Counted from the first letter of the stretch, positions 16,320 through 26,728 are shown. The stretch: DNA of 64,000 nucleotides from an uncultured Gemmatimonadota bacterium (GCA_903882745.1 CAIRYG010000011.1:434001-498000), one strand, 5' to 3'. A program made the numbers and translations. Notes: a model not told the origin generated them from the sequence alone.

Positions 16320-18569
16320 ATGAGAGCCGGGATTGTGCGCCTCCTGCTCACTGCCGGGAGGATCGGGTGGTGTGTCGTGCTGGTCGCCTCCCTTGGAGTG
16401 CGATCAGCGGCCGCGCAACGCAATGGGGTGTGCACGCCGAGGCACCCAATGGTCGACGCCATCACCTTCACCGGCAACACCTCGCTCAGTACGGCCACCC
16501 TCGGCGCGATTATCGACGGCGAGAACACGAGCTGGCGCAGGCGCTGGTTTGGGCTCAGCAGCGGAACCCTCACGTGCTTGGACTCGACCTCGCTGAATGA
16601 AGACGCGCGGCGGATTGCAGACTACTATCGGGTTCGTGGGTATCCCGGCACCACCGCATCAGCAACGATTTCGCGCCGAGGCAGCGACCGGGCACAGGTC
16701 CGATTCACCGTCGCTGAAGCGGCAGCGATTCGTATCGATTCCGTTTCCATCGATTCCGTGCCGGCAGAGGCGGCGGATGTCGCGAAGCTCCGCCGGAAGC
16801 TGCTCGGCGCGGTCGCGGACTCGGTGCTGATTACGACCACCGTGGATTCTGTCCAGCGCCTGCTTCGCGTGGCCGGCTATGCAAATGCGGGCGCCCCGGA
16901 TACGGCGACGCGGATAGATCTCGCGACTCGACGCGCCCGTGTGACGATGACCTTTCATCCACGCGGTGTCGTGTACTTTGGCGCGGTGCGCATCGCGATC
17001 GATTCGTTGAATCGGAAAGCGGCACTCCGCGAACGCGATGTTCGCGCCCTGCTGCGCTTCAGCCCCGGCGATCGCTACAGCGAACGGAAAGTCGTCGCGA
17101 GTCAGCGGGAGTTGTTCGATCTGAATTTGTATCGCAGCGTCGGGGTGGTTCCCGACTCAACGGTGCCGGTGCTGGCCCGATCACCGCGTGCCAAGGATTC
17201 GCTCCCGATGTTGGTGCGCGTTGTTGAGGGCGAGCGGCAGTTGACGCGACTCGGCGGTGGCTGGGGCACCAACGATTGCTTCCGCGTGCAGGCGATGCAC
17301 GTAGAGCAAAGCCTGCTCGGCAACGGCGAACGTTTGCAGGGTGAGCTGCGATTCTCGAAACTCGGCGTCGCCCCACCGACCGGTGGCCTCGCATCACTGT
17401 GTCCGACAGTTCGCGACGACCCGTACAGCCAAAAGCTCAACTACTACGCCGGGGCGACACTCAATCTTCGCGGCGTGCTTGGCCGATCGCTGCAGCCTGA
17501 GTTTTCGCTCTTCAGCGAGCGCCGATCGCAGGTGAATGCCTACGAGCAGTCGACAGAAATCGGTGCCGTCGCGTCGATCGCGCGGGAGATTGCGCCGCAG
17601 CTGCGTATCACGTCGCAGTACCGCTACACCGTGTCGAGCACCATTTCTGACCTCGCCACCGCCTGTTTCCCATTTGGCTTTTGCCGAGTGGAGGATCTTC
17701 CGACATTTTTGATCGCGAGCCCGACGCACAGCCTTGGCTTCGCCATCGTGAAGAACCCACTCGTGCCGACCGCGAACCCTACCAGCGGGTCGCGGTGGCA
17801 GGCCGAGGTGAAGATTGCGCACGCCGATGTCGCGCGCCGAACACCGCTGAATTTCGCACGACTGATGGCCGAAGGCGCGCTCTACCAACCCATCGGATCG
17901 AGTTGGGTACTCGCCGTTCGTGCGCAAGCGGGCTATGTAGTGGCGCCATCGAACAGCCTGACCCTGCTCCCCCCGCCTGAGCGTTTCTACTCGGGCGGCC
18001 AGAGCAGCGTCCGCGGGTTCGACGAGAATAGCTTGGGCCCTGGTTCCTACATCGTGACGGCCTTTGACACCGTCGCCGGAACGCCGCGCGTTGGGCTCGC
18101 GCGTGCTGCGGCCGGGTTTAGCAGGATTGCGCCAACCGGCGGCAACGCGATGTGGTTGGGGAATGTGGAACTGCGCTCGCGCGTCGGGCTTGGGACTGAC
18201 CTGCTCACCTTCGTGCTGTTCGTGGACGCGGGGCGCGTCTGGAACACGACGGATGTGTTCACCGCGTTAGACGCCGGCGCGCGGGTGACGCCCGGCGCAG
18301 GGCTCCGCCTGCAAACACCCATCGGGCCGTTCCGCATTGACGTTGGCTACAACCCCTATGGGTATGAGCCTGGCGCCGCCTTCTTCTTGCAAACGCAGAA
18401 CAGTGCAGCCGGACAGGTGGGACGTGCCATCTGCGTGAGCGCAGGATCCGTCGACGCACTCACGTCCGCAACGACGATTGTCAGCTGTCCTGCAACATTT
18501 ACCCCGGTAAAAGGCAGCAGCGTCTTTTCGCATCTCAAGATTCAGTTCAGCATCGGAAACGCGTTTTGA
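16320..18569 (+). CDS. Omp85/BamA-family outer membrane protein (TamA-like)
   Basis: A 749-aa outer membrane protein. A signal peptide ends near RSAAAQ. POTRA-type repeats follow (about 40-310: VDAITFTGNTSLS, then YYRVRGYPGTTASATI and RFSPGDRYSERKV). A 16-strand surface-antigen barrel occupies about 330-749 and contains the lid motif SSVRGFDENSLGPG, the VRGF element diagnostic of Omp85 proteins. It ends in a phenylalanine (IGNAF), as expected for barrel recognition. The ATG at 16320 is chosen for its signal peptide; an ATG at 16281 is an alternative. The stop overlaps the start of a TamB-like gene (TTGA), so the pair is translationally coupled. This supports a TamA-type role in outer membrane assembly rather than BamA. 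Confidence 0.88.
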   Translation: MRAGIVRLLLTAGRIGWCVVLVASLGVRSAAAQRNGVCTPRHPMVDAITFTGNTSLSTATLGAIIDGENTSWRRRWFGLSSGTLTCLDSTSLNEDARRIADYYRVRGYPGTTASATISRRGSDRAQVRFTVAEAAAIRIDSVSIDSVPAEAADVAKLRRKLLGAVADSVLITTTVDSVQRLLRVAGYANAGAPDTATRIDLATRRARVTMTFHPRGVVYFGAVRIAIDSLNRKAALRERDVRALLRFSPGDRYSERKVVASQRELFDLNLYRSVGVVPDSTVPVLARSPRAKDSLPMLVRVVEGERQLTRLGGGWGTNDCFRVQAMHVEQSLLGNGERLQGELRFSKLGVAPPTGGLASLCPTVRDDPYSQKLNYYAGATLNLRGVLGRSLQPEFSLFSERRSQVNAYEQSTEIGAVASIAREIAPQLRITSQYRYTVSSTISDLATACFPFGFCRVEDLPTFLIASPTHSLGFAIVKNPLVPTANPTSGSRWQAEVKIAHADVARRTPLNFARLMAEGALYQPIGSSWVLAVRAQAGYVVAPSNSLTLLPPPERFYSGGQSSVRGFDENSLGPGSYIVTAFDTVAGTPRVGLARAAAGFSRIAPTGGNAMWLGNVELRSRVGLGTDLLTFVLFVDAGRVWNTTDVFTALDAGARVTPGAGLRLQTPIGPFRIDVGYNPYGYEPGAAFFLQTQNSAAGQVGRAICVSAGSVDALTSATTIVSCPATFTPVKGSSVFSHLKIQFSIGNAF

Positions 18570-21500
18570 GCAAGACGGCACGACTCGTCGCGCGCATCTC
18601 GGCGTGGACCGCTGGGGCGATGGTGGTGCTTGTCCTGGCCACCACCGGAACCCTCGCGTGGTTCCTGTCGCGAGACACCGGGCTGGAGCGGGTCCGCGCG
18701 ATCACGGTGGATCAGGTGAACCGCGCGCTCGCGGGGCGTGGAACGGTGACCGCCGCGCGGATCAGCGGCAGTGTATTCAGCGGACATCTGGTCTTTGACT
18801 CGGTCGCGCTGCGCGAGCGTTCCGGCGCTCCCGTGATTCGAATTGAGCGCTTGGAGGTGGACGGATCGTTTGGTGGAATCGCTCGCCGGCGGCTCGCATT
18901 CACGCGAATCGTCGTGCGCCATCCGGTGGTACGGCTCGAGCAAGGACGGGATTCCGTCTGGAACATTCAGCGGATTTTTCCAAAGCGTGCGACACCCGCC
19001 GCGCCGAATCGATGGGATGTGAGCATCGACAGCGGCATGATCGTCGATGGGGCACTCGAGGTGATCGGCCTTGATACACTCGCCACGCTTCCGCTCAAGA
19101 CGCGGCACTATGACGCACTCGCGTTGCGCGCGGCGGGCATCCGGGTGCTGCACCCTGACAGCGTCGGCGGACACGCATCATTACTCGCCCTGCGCTCGCA
19201 CATCTCCGCTCCCCCACTCGACCTCCGCGATGCCTCGGGGAGCATTCGATGGGGCCGAGACACCATTCAGCTCGATCTGCCTCACGCGCGGTTGCCGGGG
19301 ACGCACGCCTCGCTCAGTGGCACCATCGTACTGGGGAAAGGAGCGCCCCCTCGCCTCGATCTCGTAGTGCGCGCGGACACGCTCGACCTGCATGACATCG
19401 CTTGGGCGAGCACCTTGATCCCGAAGTCGGGCGGACACGGCGTAGCCACCATGACGGTGCGTTCCGAAATGGACACGCGTATCACTGCCTACGCGATCAC
19501 CGCGCTCGATGTGCAGGCGCGTCAGTCGCGTGTGACGGGGGGATTCACGGTGCTCGTCGGCCACGAGCCGATCGTGCACGACCTTGCGATCGGCCTCGTG
19601 CCGCTGGACCTGAACCTCGTGCGGGAACTCTTCGGCGACTCGGTACCGAAGCGGATTTGGCAGGGCGCAATCCGAGGAACAGTGCGTGGTGTGGGCGGCC
19701 CGGTCTCGGCGCTGCAATTCGACGAAATGCGACTGGCCTACGAAGATCGGCGCGTGCCGGGCGCTGGTGGGCAGTTCGTGATCCGTGGGGCAATGGACGC
19801 CAAAGCGAAGCCCGCACGACTGCGAAACTTTGCGGTGGACATCTCGGATCTCGATGTACGGACCGCAGGTGCGATTGCAAAAGTCGCCGATTCGCTAGGC
19901 GGAAATCTTAGCGGGCGGGTGATCCTCGACGGTCCGACGAACAACCTGACCTTTCACGACCTGCTCCTGCATCACGCCAACGGCGACGGACTTCGTACGC
20001 GTATTGCCGGAAACGGCCGCATCGCGAGCGACGTGAGCACACAGTGGCTCGAGGCGGACCTCGCGTTCGACACCATTGCGGTGCGCACCCTCGCACGCGG
20101 CCGCACCTCCCTTCCCGTGCGCGAGTCGCTCGCTGGCACGCTCTCCGTCCGAACGACGCGCGATACCATGGGGCTCGACCTCACCCTGCGCGCCGACAGC
20201 GGCACCGTTCGCTTTCAGGGCTACTCCCTCCTCGATGCGACGCGCAACGTTATTCACGGAGAAGCGCGCCTCGGGCGCCTCGATCCGCGAGCCTTGGTCG
20301 ACCGGAAAGAGCTCCCTCGACTGATTCTTGATGGCACCGCGACCGTGGCGATTGACATGGCGGCGGCGGACACCGATGCACACGTAACACTGCGACTGGA
20401 CAGCACGAGCGTGGTGGGTGATGAACAGCTGCGCTCGGGCGAGATTCGCGCCGGCATTGACCAGAGCGGCTTGCACGTCGATACCGCCGAGGTGCGCAGC
20501 CCCACCTGGCACCTGCAGGCGCGCGGCCGGCTCGCCCGCAGTGGCGTGACGCGCGACACGTTGAGCTTTATGGTGGAAGCAGACTCGTTGGCGCTCTTGC
20601 GCGCGCTCCTCCTGGATTCACTCGGTGCGCCGATGGCCGATTCCATCGGCGGACGACTTCGTGTCACCAACGGGCGCCTGATTGGGTCGCTCGACACCCT
20701 GCGACTCGAAGCGGACTTCGGCGCGGAACGGATCCAATGGAATGGAAGTGTTGTGCGGGAACTCGTTGGCGAGGCACGCGTCGGGGGGCTCCCCTCAGCC
20801 GCTACCGGGCGCGTGCATCTGGCGGCGAAGGGTGCCGGCAGCGGCTCGCTCCTCACGCGCCTCCTCACCGTCGACGGTGAGCTGACCGACGGCCGCCGCG
20901 CCACGGGATATGCCACGTTCATCGGCGATGGCGACCAAGACGGGGCCGTGGCTATTCGGGCGTTCCGCGATGCCGACAGCACGCATCTGGGCATTGATTC
21001 ATTGGCCGTTCGCCTCGGCGCGAACCATTGGACACTCGAGCAGCGCGCCGGCATCACCCTGCGGGGGCGCGACGTGCGCGTGGACTCGATGCGATTCGTG
21101 AGTACGGCTGGGGGATCGGCCACGTTGATGGGCGCCGTTCCCGACACGGGGACGATTCGCGCCCGTCTCGTCGTTGAGCGGCTCCCCGTCGAGGAACTCG
21201 CATTCACGGGGCGAGTGTCGCCGGACCTCACCGGGACCGCGCGTGCCGAACTCTCTATGTTCGGCACACGCGACGCGCCGGTCTTCACTTTTGCTGCGTC
21301 ATTTGATTCGGTGCAGTTTCGTGAGGGCGCGGTCCCGTCGCTCCGCGCCGATGCCCGGTATGCCAACCGGCAACTCGACGCCACCCTGATCGGGGGTGAT
21401 GCGCGAGAACTGTTCCGGGTGGAGGCGCGGCTTCCCGTGGACCTGGCGCTGCGCACGGTACGCGACCGCATGCTCGAGCTTCCGTTATTCGCCCGTGCGG

Positions 21501-22897
21501 TCGCTGATTCGGCACCCCTCTCGGGCTTTGGTGCGCTGGTGCCACAACTCAGTGAGTTCGCGGGAACGCTCACGGCTCAGCTCGATGTGGGCGGCACGTG
21601 GAATCGGCGTGAGATCACCGGAGCTGCGCACCTCAAGAACGGGGCGTTTCTCGTCACCAAGACCGGCACGGTCGCGCGCGCGCTGCGGCTCGATGCGTCC
21701 TTTGCGCACGACACGGTAACCATCGAAACACTGCGGCTGTCGGACGGCGACAATCTGCGCGACTCGATCTACGTGAAGGGGCAAATCTTTCAGCGTGACA
21801 GCAGCTGGCAGGTCGCATTGCACAGTGGGGCGACCAACTTCAAAGTCATGGACAATCCGCGCGTGGCATCCGTGGATGCGCAGTGGGATCTGCAGGTCGA
21901 CGGACTCCTCGCAGAGCCGCTGATTGGCGGAACGGTCACATTACCAAGCGCGACACTCCGCATCGGCGAGCAACGTCAGGTGCGGCGACTGCGCGATACG
22001 GCGCGCGCGGACGAAGGAACAATCAGCGCGGGGCCGCGCTTCCGTGCACTCAAGGTGAACCTTGGCAACGACGTGCGACTCCAGTCGAAGGATGCCAACG
22101 TGCAACTCACGGGAGCGCTCGAACTCGGCGGCGACCTGAAAGACCCCTATCTCTCCGGGGAAATTCTTGCGAATCGCGGCACCTACCGCGTAGACCTTGG
22201 TGCACTCAAGCGCACCTTCCGCGTGGACAGTGGCGTGGTGCGTGTGGCTGGGACCTTACCCATTGTCGCCGCGATGGATATCTGGACCTCGTACCTCGTG
22301 CGTCGGCCGGAACAGGATGACATCACGGTCGGCGCACACCTGACGGGCACGACGGAAGACTTGCGCCTCGACCTCTCGAGCAGCACCGGCGGCGTGACGC
22401 TCGCGCAGAGTGAAATTATCAGCTACCTGCTCTTCGGCGCGCCGAGTTTTGCGCTCGACGGCCAGAGCCAAACCACGCTTAAGTCCGCGACAGCCGCCGT
22501 GCTCCCCTCGCTCGGAAGCACTCTGGAATCTGCGCTGAGCGCGGTGTTCCCTTTCTTCAACAGTCTGCAGGTCAGCACGGTGGCTGGGAGCAACACCTAC
22601 GCGAGTTTGTCATCAAATCCACTCGACGCGGTGCTCAACAACTTGGCGATCACCGGAGGACGGCGTGTGGGGTCCGATGGTTTCCTGAATCTTTCGGCTG
22701 GGCTGTGTCGCGGTGCACGTACCTCAGCCGCCCAGAGCTCCTCGATGTGGTTCGGCGTCGCCGCCGAGTATCGACCCAAGCAAGGCATCGCAGCCATTGC
22801 GTCGATGGACCCAGGAACGAACCCGTGCGGGACCATCGGCACACTGAGCGCGAGCTACCAGTTCGGCATCGACTTCTTCCGCGAGTGGAAGCACTAG
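18566..22897 (+). CDS. TamB-like translocation/assembly module protein (AsmA/DUF490)
   Basis: A 1443-aa protein of the TamB family, similar in length to E. coli TamB (1259 aa) or longer. One N-terminal transmembrane helix (about residues 8-30, WTAGAMVVLVLATTGTLAWF) anchors it in the inner membrane. A very long repetitive beta-strand region then spans the periplasm, rich in RxDSxxxxG patterns. The C-terminal DUF490 domain shows LSGEILANRGTYRVDLGAL, AQSEIISYLLFG and a final YQFGIDFFREW. Family proteins form hydrophobic grooves for lipid transport or help insert outer membrane proteins with TamA. It starts at TTG 18566, overlapping the TamA-like stop by 4 bp. It is convergent with mscL. Confidence 0.88.
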   Translation: MSKTARLVARISAWTAGAMVVLVLATTGTLAWFLSRDTGLERVRAITVDQVNRALAGRGTVTAARISGSVFSGHLVFDSVALRERSGAPVIRIERLEVDGSFGGIARRRLAFTRIVVRHPVVRLEQGRDSVWNIQRIFPKRATPAAPNRWDVSIDSGMIVDGALEVIGLDTLATLPLKTRHYDALALRAAGIRVLHPDSVGGHASLLALRSHISAPPLDLRDASGSIRWGRDTIQLDLPHARLPGTHASLSGTIVLGKGAPPRLDLVVRADTLDLHDIAWASTLIPKSGGHGVATMTVRSEMDTRITAYAITALDVQARQSRVTGGFTVLVGHEPIVHDLAIGLVPLDLNLVRELFGDSVPKRIWQGAIRGTVRGVGGPVSALQFDEMRLAYEDRRVPGAGGQFVIRGAMDAKAKPARLRNFAVDISDLDVRTAGAIAKVADSLGGNLSGRVILDGPTNNLTFHDLLLHHANGDGLRTRIAGNGRIASDVSTQWLEADLAFDTIAVRTLARGRTSLPVRESLAGTLSVRTTRDTMGLDLTLRADSGTVRFQGYSLLDATRNVIHGEARLGRLDPRALVDRKELPRLILDGTATVAIDMAAADTDAHVTLRLDSTSVVGDEQLRSGEIRAGIDQSGLHVDTAEVRSPTWHLQARGRLARSGVTRDTLSFMVEADSLALLRALLLDSLGAPMADSIGGRLRVTNGRLIGSLDTLRLEADFGAERIQWNGSVVRELVGEARVGGLPSAATGRVHLAAKGAGSGSLLTRLLTVDGELTDGRRATGYATFIGDGDQDGAVAIRAFRDADSTHLGIDSLAVRLGANHWTLEQRAGITLRGRDVRVDSMRFVSTAGGSATLMGAVPDTGTIRARLVVERLPVEELAFTGRVSPDLTGTARAELSMFGTRDAPVFTFAASFDSVQFREGAVPSLRADARYANRQLDATLIGGDARELFRVEARLPVDLALRTVRDRMLELPLFARAVADSAPLSGFGALVPQLSEFAGTLTAQLDVGGTWNRREITGAAHLKNGAFLVTKTGTVARALRLDASFAHDTVTIETLRLSDGDNLRDSIYVKGQIFQRDSSWQVALHSGATNFKVMDNPRVASVDAQWDLQVDGLLAEPLIGGTVTLPSATLRIGEQRQVRRLRDTARADEGTISAGPRFRALKVNLGNDVRLQSKDANVQLTGALELGGDLKDPYLSGEILANRGTYRVDLGALKRTFRVDSGVVRVAGTLPIVAAMDIWTSYLVRRPEQDDITVGAHLTGTTEDLRLDLSSSTGGVTLAQSEIISYLLFGAPSFALDGQSQTTLKSATAAVLPSLGSTLESALSAVFPFFNSLQVSTVAGSNTYASLSSNPLDAVLNNLAITGGRRVGSDGFLNLSAGLCRGARTSAAQSSSMWFGVAAEYRPKQGIAAIASMDPGTNPCGTIGTLSASYQFGIDFFREWKH

Positions 22898-22914
22898 GCG
22901 ATTCGCCCGACTGG

Positions 22915-23211
22915 CTACTTCTTCGTGACGGTGTCTTCGCGCATGATCTTCTTCGCGATCCAGAAGACGACAAAGGCCACAATCACAAAGTCGATCGCAG
23001 CACCGGCCACGCGGCCGAGCTCAAAGGCTATCGGACCCGGGGTCGTGAAGCCACGCCAGTCTCCACCCGGAATCAGGGCTCCAATAAATGGCATCAGGAG
23101 ACCATCGACGACAGCTTTCACCAAGTCACCAAGCTTTCCGCCGATGATGACCGCGACGGCAAGGCCGATGACGCCATACTGCTTCAGGAAATCGGTAAAC
23201 TCCTTCATCAT
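22915..23211 (-). CDS. mscL: large-conductance mechanosensitive channel (MscL family), short form
   Basis: A 98-aa inner-membrane protein of the MscL family, a homopentameric emergency valve opened by membrane tension. It begins MMKEFTDFLKQYGVIGLAVA, with the amphipathic N-terminal helix and the pore helix (VIIGGKLGDLVKAVVDGLLMP). A short periplasmic loop is rich in Gly/Pro, and the second helix is AAIDFVIVAFVVFWIAKK. The cytoplasmic bundle is almost absent, making it shorter than the usual 120-140 aa. The ATG at 23211 is preferred because AGGAG lies 9 nt upstream. It is convergent with the TamB-like gene (17 bp apart) and divergent from the DUF481 porin. Confidence 0.85.
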   Translation of the reverse strand: MMKEFTDFLKQYGVIGLAVAVIIGGKLGDLVKAVVDGLLMPFIGALIPGGDWRGFTTPGPIAFELGRVAGAAIDFVIVAFVVFWIAKKIMREDTVTKK

Positions 23212-23399
23212 CGGATTACGCTCCTGCTGAGGGATGGGGACTGTTGCAACGTCAATATGGTACAAAATGCGGTCACCACCTTGGCTTGTCTACCGCACCC
23301 GAGTCCACGGTGGCGTCAGTTGTGGTGACGCGCCTTCTTTTGTAGACTCCTTCCGGGGCACCAGGCGCCCAATCCCCTTTTTATTCTCGGAGCCGCTCG

Positions 23400-24173
23400 A
23401 TGATGACGCCGCATCTCGGAGTGGTGACAGGCGCTCGGCCTGCTGGGGTGCTCTCCCTCGCATTGCTGGGAATGCTGGGTCTCGCACTGTCGGCGACGCC
23501 CGCCCTCGCGCAGAAGCCGAGCGTGAAGCGCACGAACTGGCAGGCTGACCTCGGCTATGTGAGCGCAACAGGAAACACCGACGTCACGACCGTCAGCATT
23601 GGCGATAAAATCGTTCGGACGGTGGATGCGTGGACGTTCACCCAGACGGGCGCTTACATCTACGGCCGCACCAAGGGGAAAGAGAGCGCCAATCAGCTTC
23701 GAGTCGGCGTGCGCGCTGATGCCGCGTTCAACGGATCGGTGGGTGCGTTTGCGGCCGTCGCCTACGAACGCAACGTGTACGCCGGCTTCAACCTTCGGTA
23801 CGACGAACTCCTCGGGATCCAGTGGCGGGTAATCCATAGCAAGCGGGACTCGCTGACGATTGACGGCGGCGGTGTGCTCACCGTGCAGGAGAATACGCTC
23901 GGCGAGCGGGCGCAGCTCCCCGCCGCACGGACGGCGGTCAACTACAAGCACGCGTTCACGACCAAGGCGACCGTGCAGCACCTGTCCGAGGTGATTCCCG
24001 ACGTAAAGGCGGGAGGGCATTTTCGCCTCAATAGCGAGACCGCGATGGTCGCGCCATTATCGGACCACATGAGCTTGAAGGTGCGGTGGGCCACGAGATT
24101 CAACAGCGCCCCGCCGACTGGCTTCGGTACGACCGACCGCGTGTTCACTGCCGGCGTCCAGTTCGCGTATTAG
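23400..24173 (+). CDS. DUF481-family outer membrane beta-barrel protein
   Basis: A 257-aa predicted outer membrane protein. A signal peptide ends at ATPALAQ. The mature protein is a series of alternating amphipathic strands beginning WQADLGYVSATGNTDVTTVSIGDK. The ATGNTD element and the SLTIDGGGVLTVQENTL strand resemble DUF481 (YdiY-type, salt-induced outer membrane protein). It ends in FAY, an aromatic C-terminus suited to barrel assembly. Two adjacent ATG codons mark the start at 23400. It is divergent from mscL, with 188 bp between the start codons, which is interesting given that DUF481 proteins have been linked to osmotic or acid stress. The transported substrate is unknown. Confidence 0.8.
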   Translation: MMTPHLGVVTGARPAGVLSLALLGMLGLALSATPALAQKPSVKRTNWQADLGYVSATGNTDVTTVSIGDKIVRTVDAWTFTQTGAYIYGRTKGKESANQLRVGVRADAAFNGSVGAFAAVAYERNVYAGFNLRYDELLGIQWRVIHSKRDSLTIDGGGVLTVQENTLGERAQLPAARTAVNYKHAFTTKATVQHLSEVIPDVKAGGHFRLNSETAMVAPLSDHMSLKVRWATRFNSAPPTGFGTTDRVFTAGVQFAY

Positions 24174-24218
24174 CGACTCCGGCCAGGCCTGGAAGACGTC
24201 CCTCGAGCCGCCAGAAGC

Positions 24219-24590
24219 TTAGGAGCCCTGCCCGAAGACTTCGACGAAAGTCAACGAGTTCCCGTCGACGTCGAGGACCACGAACTCCGTCGTCCCCCAC
24301 GGCTTGGCGGCAATATCGCCGTCTGGGTGAATGACGCCCCGCTCCCGATAGAGCGCATAGAGTTTTCGGATCTCGGTCACTTCGATCCGACAACTGGAAT
24401 TCGGCGGAAGATTGGGATCCTCGGTGCGCCAGAAGTGCACCTCGATGGCGTCCCGACGAACGCCGCCGTATTCCCCCGCATTGAAGTCATACTTGAACTC
24501 CAGCACATCGACAAAAAAATCGATGGCGCGTCGCACGTTTGCGACCGGGAGCATCGGAATTCCGCGAGCGAAGTACGGCTGGGCTGACAT
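24219..24590 (-). CDS. VOC-superfamily (glyoxalase/bleomycin resistance-like) protein
   Basis: A 123-aa single vicinal-oxygen-chelate domain. It shows the paired beta-alpha-beta-beta-beta modules: ARGIPMLPVANVRRAIDFFVDVLEFKY, then VHFWRTEDP. The second half contains EIRKLYALYRERGVI, then TTEFVVLDVDGNSLTFVE. The DVDGN-LTF-E ending is typical of bleomycin-resistance-type VOC proteins, which bind drugs or catalyse metal-dependent reactions on small molecules. There is no signal peptide. The ATG at 24590 gives a domain of normal length; longer in-frame starts read through the divergent DUF1080 region. The substrate cannot be predicted. Confidence 0.85.
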   Translation of the reverse strand: MSAQPYFARGIPMLPVANVRRAIDFFVDVLEFKYDFNAGEYGGVRRDAIEVHFWRTEDPNLPPNSSCRIEVTEIRKLYALYRERGVIHPDGDIAAKPWGTTEFVVLDVDGNSLTFVEVFGQGS

Positions 24591-24765
24591 ATGGACGGTC
24601 GTGCGAAGGGGGGTGGCCCGGAGGGTCGGTGTCACAGGCGTCTCCGTGAAGAAACGCAGTCGGCTGCCCGGAGGGAAGTCCCGTGGGGATTCCTCCTTTC
24701 GCTGGGACGGAGCAATAGGCATCTTCTGAAGGCGCGTTTCTGCCCTGTCCTCGACTGGAGCCCGT

Positions 24766-25503
24766 ATGACCGCCCGTACCACGTTCTCCTGCCTCGCTCT
24801 TGCCTCCCTCGCCTGGTCCTGCACCCCTGCTGCTGCAAGCAGCGGCGGCGGGGCGCCCCGCCCTGCCTCAGCCCCAGCGTCATCCGCTGTCGGTGCTCGC
24901 ACCGGCGACGGCTGGACCCCACTGTTTGACGGCAAGTCGCTCACCGGTTGGCGCGGGTACAAAGTCGACACCGTCCCGAGTGGATGGAAGGTGGTAGACG
25001 GCACGATCGCCAAGAGTCGCCCGGTCGAGGACATCGTCACCGTCAAAGAATACGGGGACTTTGAACTCGAAATCGATTGGAAGATCGGGCGGGCCGGCAA
25101 TAGCGGCATCTTCTATCGCGGCACCGAGGAATACGATCACATCTACTGGACCGCTCCCGAATACCAGTTACTCGACGACAGTCTCGCCAGCGACAACAAA
25201 ACCCGGTTCACCTGCGCTGGCGCGGCCTACGGTCTGTTTGCCTCCCCCGCTGGACACTTGAAGCCGGTCGGCGACTGGAACAGCACCAAGATTGTCGCTC
25301 GCGGAAATCATATCGAACATTGGCTGAACGGCTTCAAGCTGCTCGAGTATGAACTGAACAGCCCCGAGTGGCTTGCCCTGGTCAAGAAGAGCAAGTTCAA
25401 CGACTGGCCCAACTTCGGCCGCTACAAGAAAGGACACATCGCGCTGCAGGGTGACCACTTGGGGAGCCTCGCGTTCCGTAACATTCGAATTCGGGAGCTG
25501 TAA
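24766..25503 (+). CDS. exported DUF1080 (3-keto-disaccharide hydrolase) domain protein
   Basis: A 245-aa secreted protein. A signal peptide with a cysteine near residue 19 (LAWSC, an imperfect lipobox) precedes an Ala/Ser/Gly linker. A DUF1080 concanavalin-like domain follows: LFDGKSLTGWRG, GDFELEIDWKI, GNSGIFYRG, YQLLDD, IEHWLNGFKLLEYEL and GHIALQGDHLGSLAFRNIRIREL. The GNSGI and LQDHG-type strands are family hallmarks. DUF1080 proteins include hydrolases/lyases acting on 3-keto-glycosides made by Gfo/Idh oxidoreductases. It is directly followed, with no gap, by an NHS-type transporter, suggesting the released sugar or nucleoside is imported. That link is inference. Confidence 0.88.
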   Translation: MTARTTFSCLALASLAWSCTPAAASSGGGAPRPASAPASSAVGARTGDGWTPLFDGKSLTGWRGYKVDTVPSGWKVVDGTIAKSRPVEDIVTVKEYGDFELEIDWKIGRAGNSGIFYRGTEEYDHIYWTAPEYQLLDDSLASDNKTRFTCAGAAYGLFASPAGHLKPVGDWNSTKIVARGNHIEHWLNGFKLLEYELNSPEWLALVKKSKFNDWPNFGRYKKGHIALQGDHLGSLAFRNIRIREL

Positions 25504-26715
25504 ATGGGCACCGTCCGCACAAAACTCAGCATCATGATGTTCCTCCAGTTCTTCGTGTGGGGGAGCTGGTTCGTCACGATGGGCACGTATCTGGGTACGA
25601 CGCTGAAGTTCACCGATGCCCAGATCGGCCTCTCGTACGGCGCCACCGCGATTGCCGCGCTGATTGCTCCGTTCTTCATGGGGATCATTGCCGACCGGTT
25701 CTTCGCAAGCGAAAAGCTCTTGGCCATCCTCCACCTGCTTGGCGCCGTACTCATGTACTTCGTGAGCACGCGTACCACGTTCGGCGAGTTCTACCCGCTC
25801 GTGATTGCGTACGCGATCTGCTATATGCCGACGCTGTCGCTCACGAGTTCGATTTCGTTCCAGCATATCCCTGATCCCGCAAAAGACTTCCCACTGATTC
25901 GCGTGCTGGGCACCATCGGGTGGATTGTTGCAGGTACAGTGGTCGGCAAGATGCACGCCGAGACCTCCGCGCTGCCGATGCAACTCGCGGCAGGCGCGTC
26001 GGTGCTGCTGGGCGTCTTCTCGCTCCTGCTGCCGCATACGCCACCCAAGGCTGCTGGGGCGCCGTTCAGTGTGCGTGACGCGCTCGGACTCGACGCACTC
26101 GCGCTGCTCAAGAGCACTGACTTCCTGATCTTTGTCCTCGGGTCGTTTCTGCTCTGCGTGCCGCTCCAGTTTTACTACACCTTTGCCAACCCGTTCTTGA
26201 ACGAGATTGGCGCGCCGGAGCCAGCATTCATTCAGAGTTTTGGCCAGTGGAGTGAGATCGGCTTCATGGTGCTGCTCCCGTTCTTCCTGCGTCGCTTCGG
26301 CATCAAGGTCGTGATGCTCGGCGGCATGCTTGCGTGGGGCCTCCGCTACTTCGCCTTCGCGCATGGCAACACCAGCACGGGAATGTGGCTGCTCTGGGCC
26401 GGCATCCTGCTGCACGGCGTCTGCTACGACTTCTTCTTCGTGAGCGGGCAGATCTACACCGACCAGCGCGCCGGCGAGAAAATTCGCGGCGCTGCGCAGG
26501 GGTTTTATAACTTTGTGACCAACGGCCTCGGGTATTTTGTCGGGTCGTACGTGTCTGGCGCTGTGGTTGGTCGTCATGCGCTAACCGACGCCGCGGGCAA
26601 GACGACCCACGACTGGGCTGCCATCTGGCCGATCCCCGCGATGGGTGCACTCGCCGTCTTCGTGCTTTTCTTCCTGCTGTTCCGTCCCAAGGCCGCTACG
26701 CCCGCCACGGCGTAA
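25504..26715 (+). CDS. MFS transporter of the nucleoside:H+ symporter type
   Basis: A 403-aa inner-membrane protein with about 12 transmembrane helices. The opening [23 protein letters not shown] and [26 protein letters not shown] are characteristic of the NHS (NupG/XapB-like) family. Other markers are [47 protein letters not shown], and [18 protein letters not shown]. Family members import nucleosides or, in many environmental bacteria, probably sugar derivatives. The start codon follows the DUF1080 stop codon with no gap and cutC follows 13 bp later, so it belongs to the DUF1080-MFS-cutC-hydrolase run. The substrate is not determined by sequence. Confidence 0.9.
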   Translation: MGTVRTKLSIMMFLQFFVWGSWFVTMGTYLGTTLKFTDAQIGLSYGATAIAALIAPFFMGIIADRFFASEKLLAILHLLGAVLMYFVSTRTTFGEFYPLVIAYAICYMPTLSLTSSISFQHIPDPAKDFPLIRVLGTIGWIVAGTVVGKMHAETSALPMQLAAGASVLLGVFSLLLPHTPPKAAGAPFSVRDALGLDALALLKSTDFLIFVLGSFLLCVPLQFYYTFANPFLNEIGAPEPAFIQSFGQWSEIGFMVLLPFFLRRFGIKVVMLGGMLAWGLRYFAFAHGNTSTGMWLLWAGILLHGVCYDFFFVSGQIYTDQRAGEKIRGAAQGFYNFVTNGLGYFVGSYVSGAVVGRHALTDAAGKTTHDWAAIWPIPAMGALAVFVLFFLLFRPKAATPATA

Positions 26716-26728
26716 CTCGGAGGCTCTC

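Noticed and set aside
24591-25109. N-terminal extension of the VOC protein frame
   Set aside because: The extra codons are the reverse complement of the divergent DUF1080 gene, and the domain is complete from ATG 24590.
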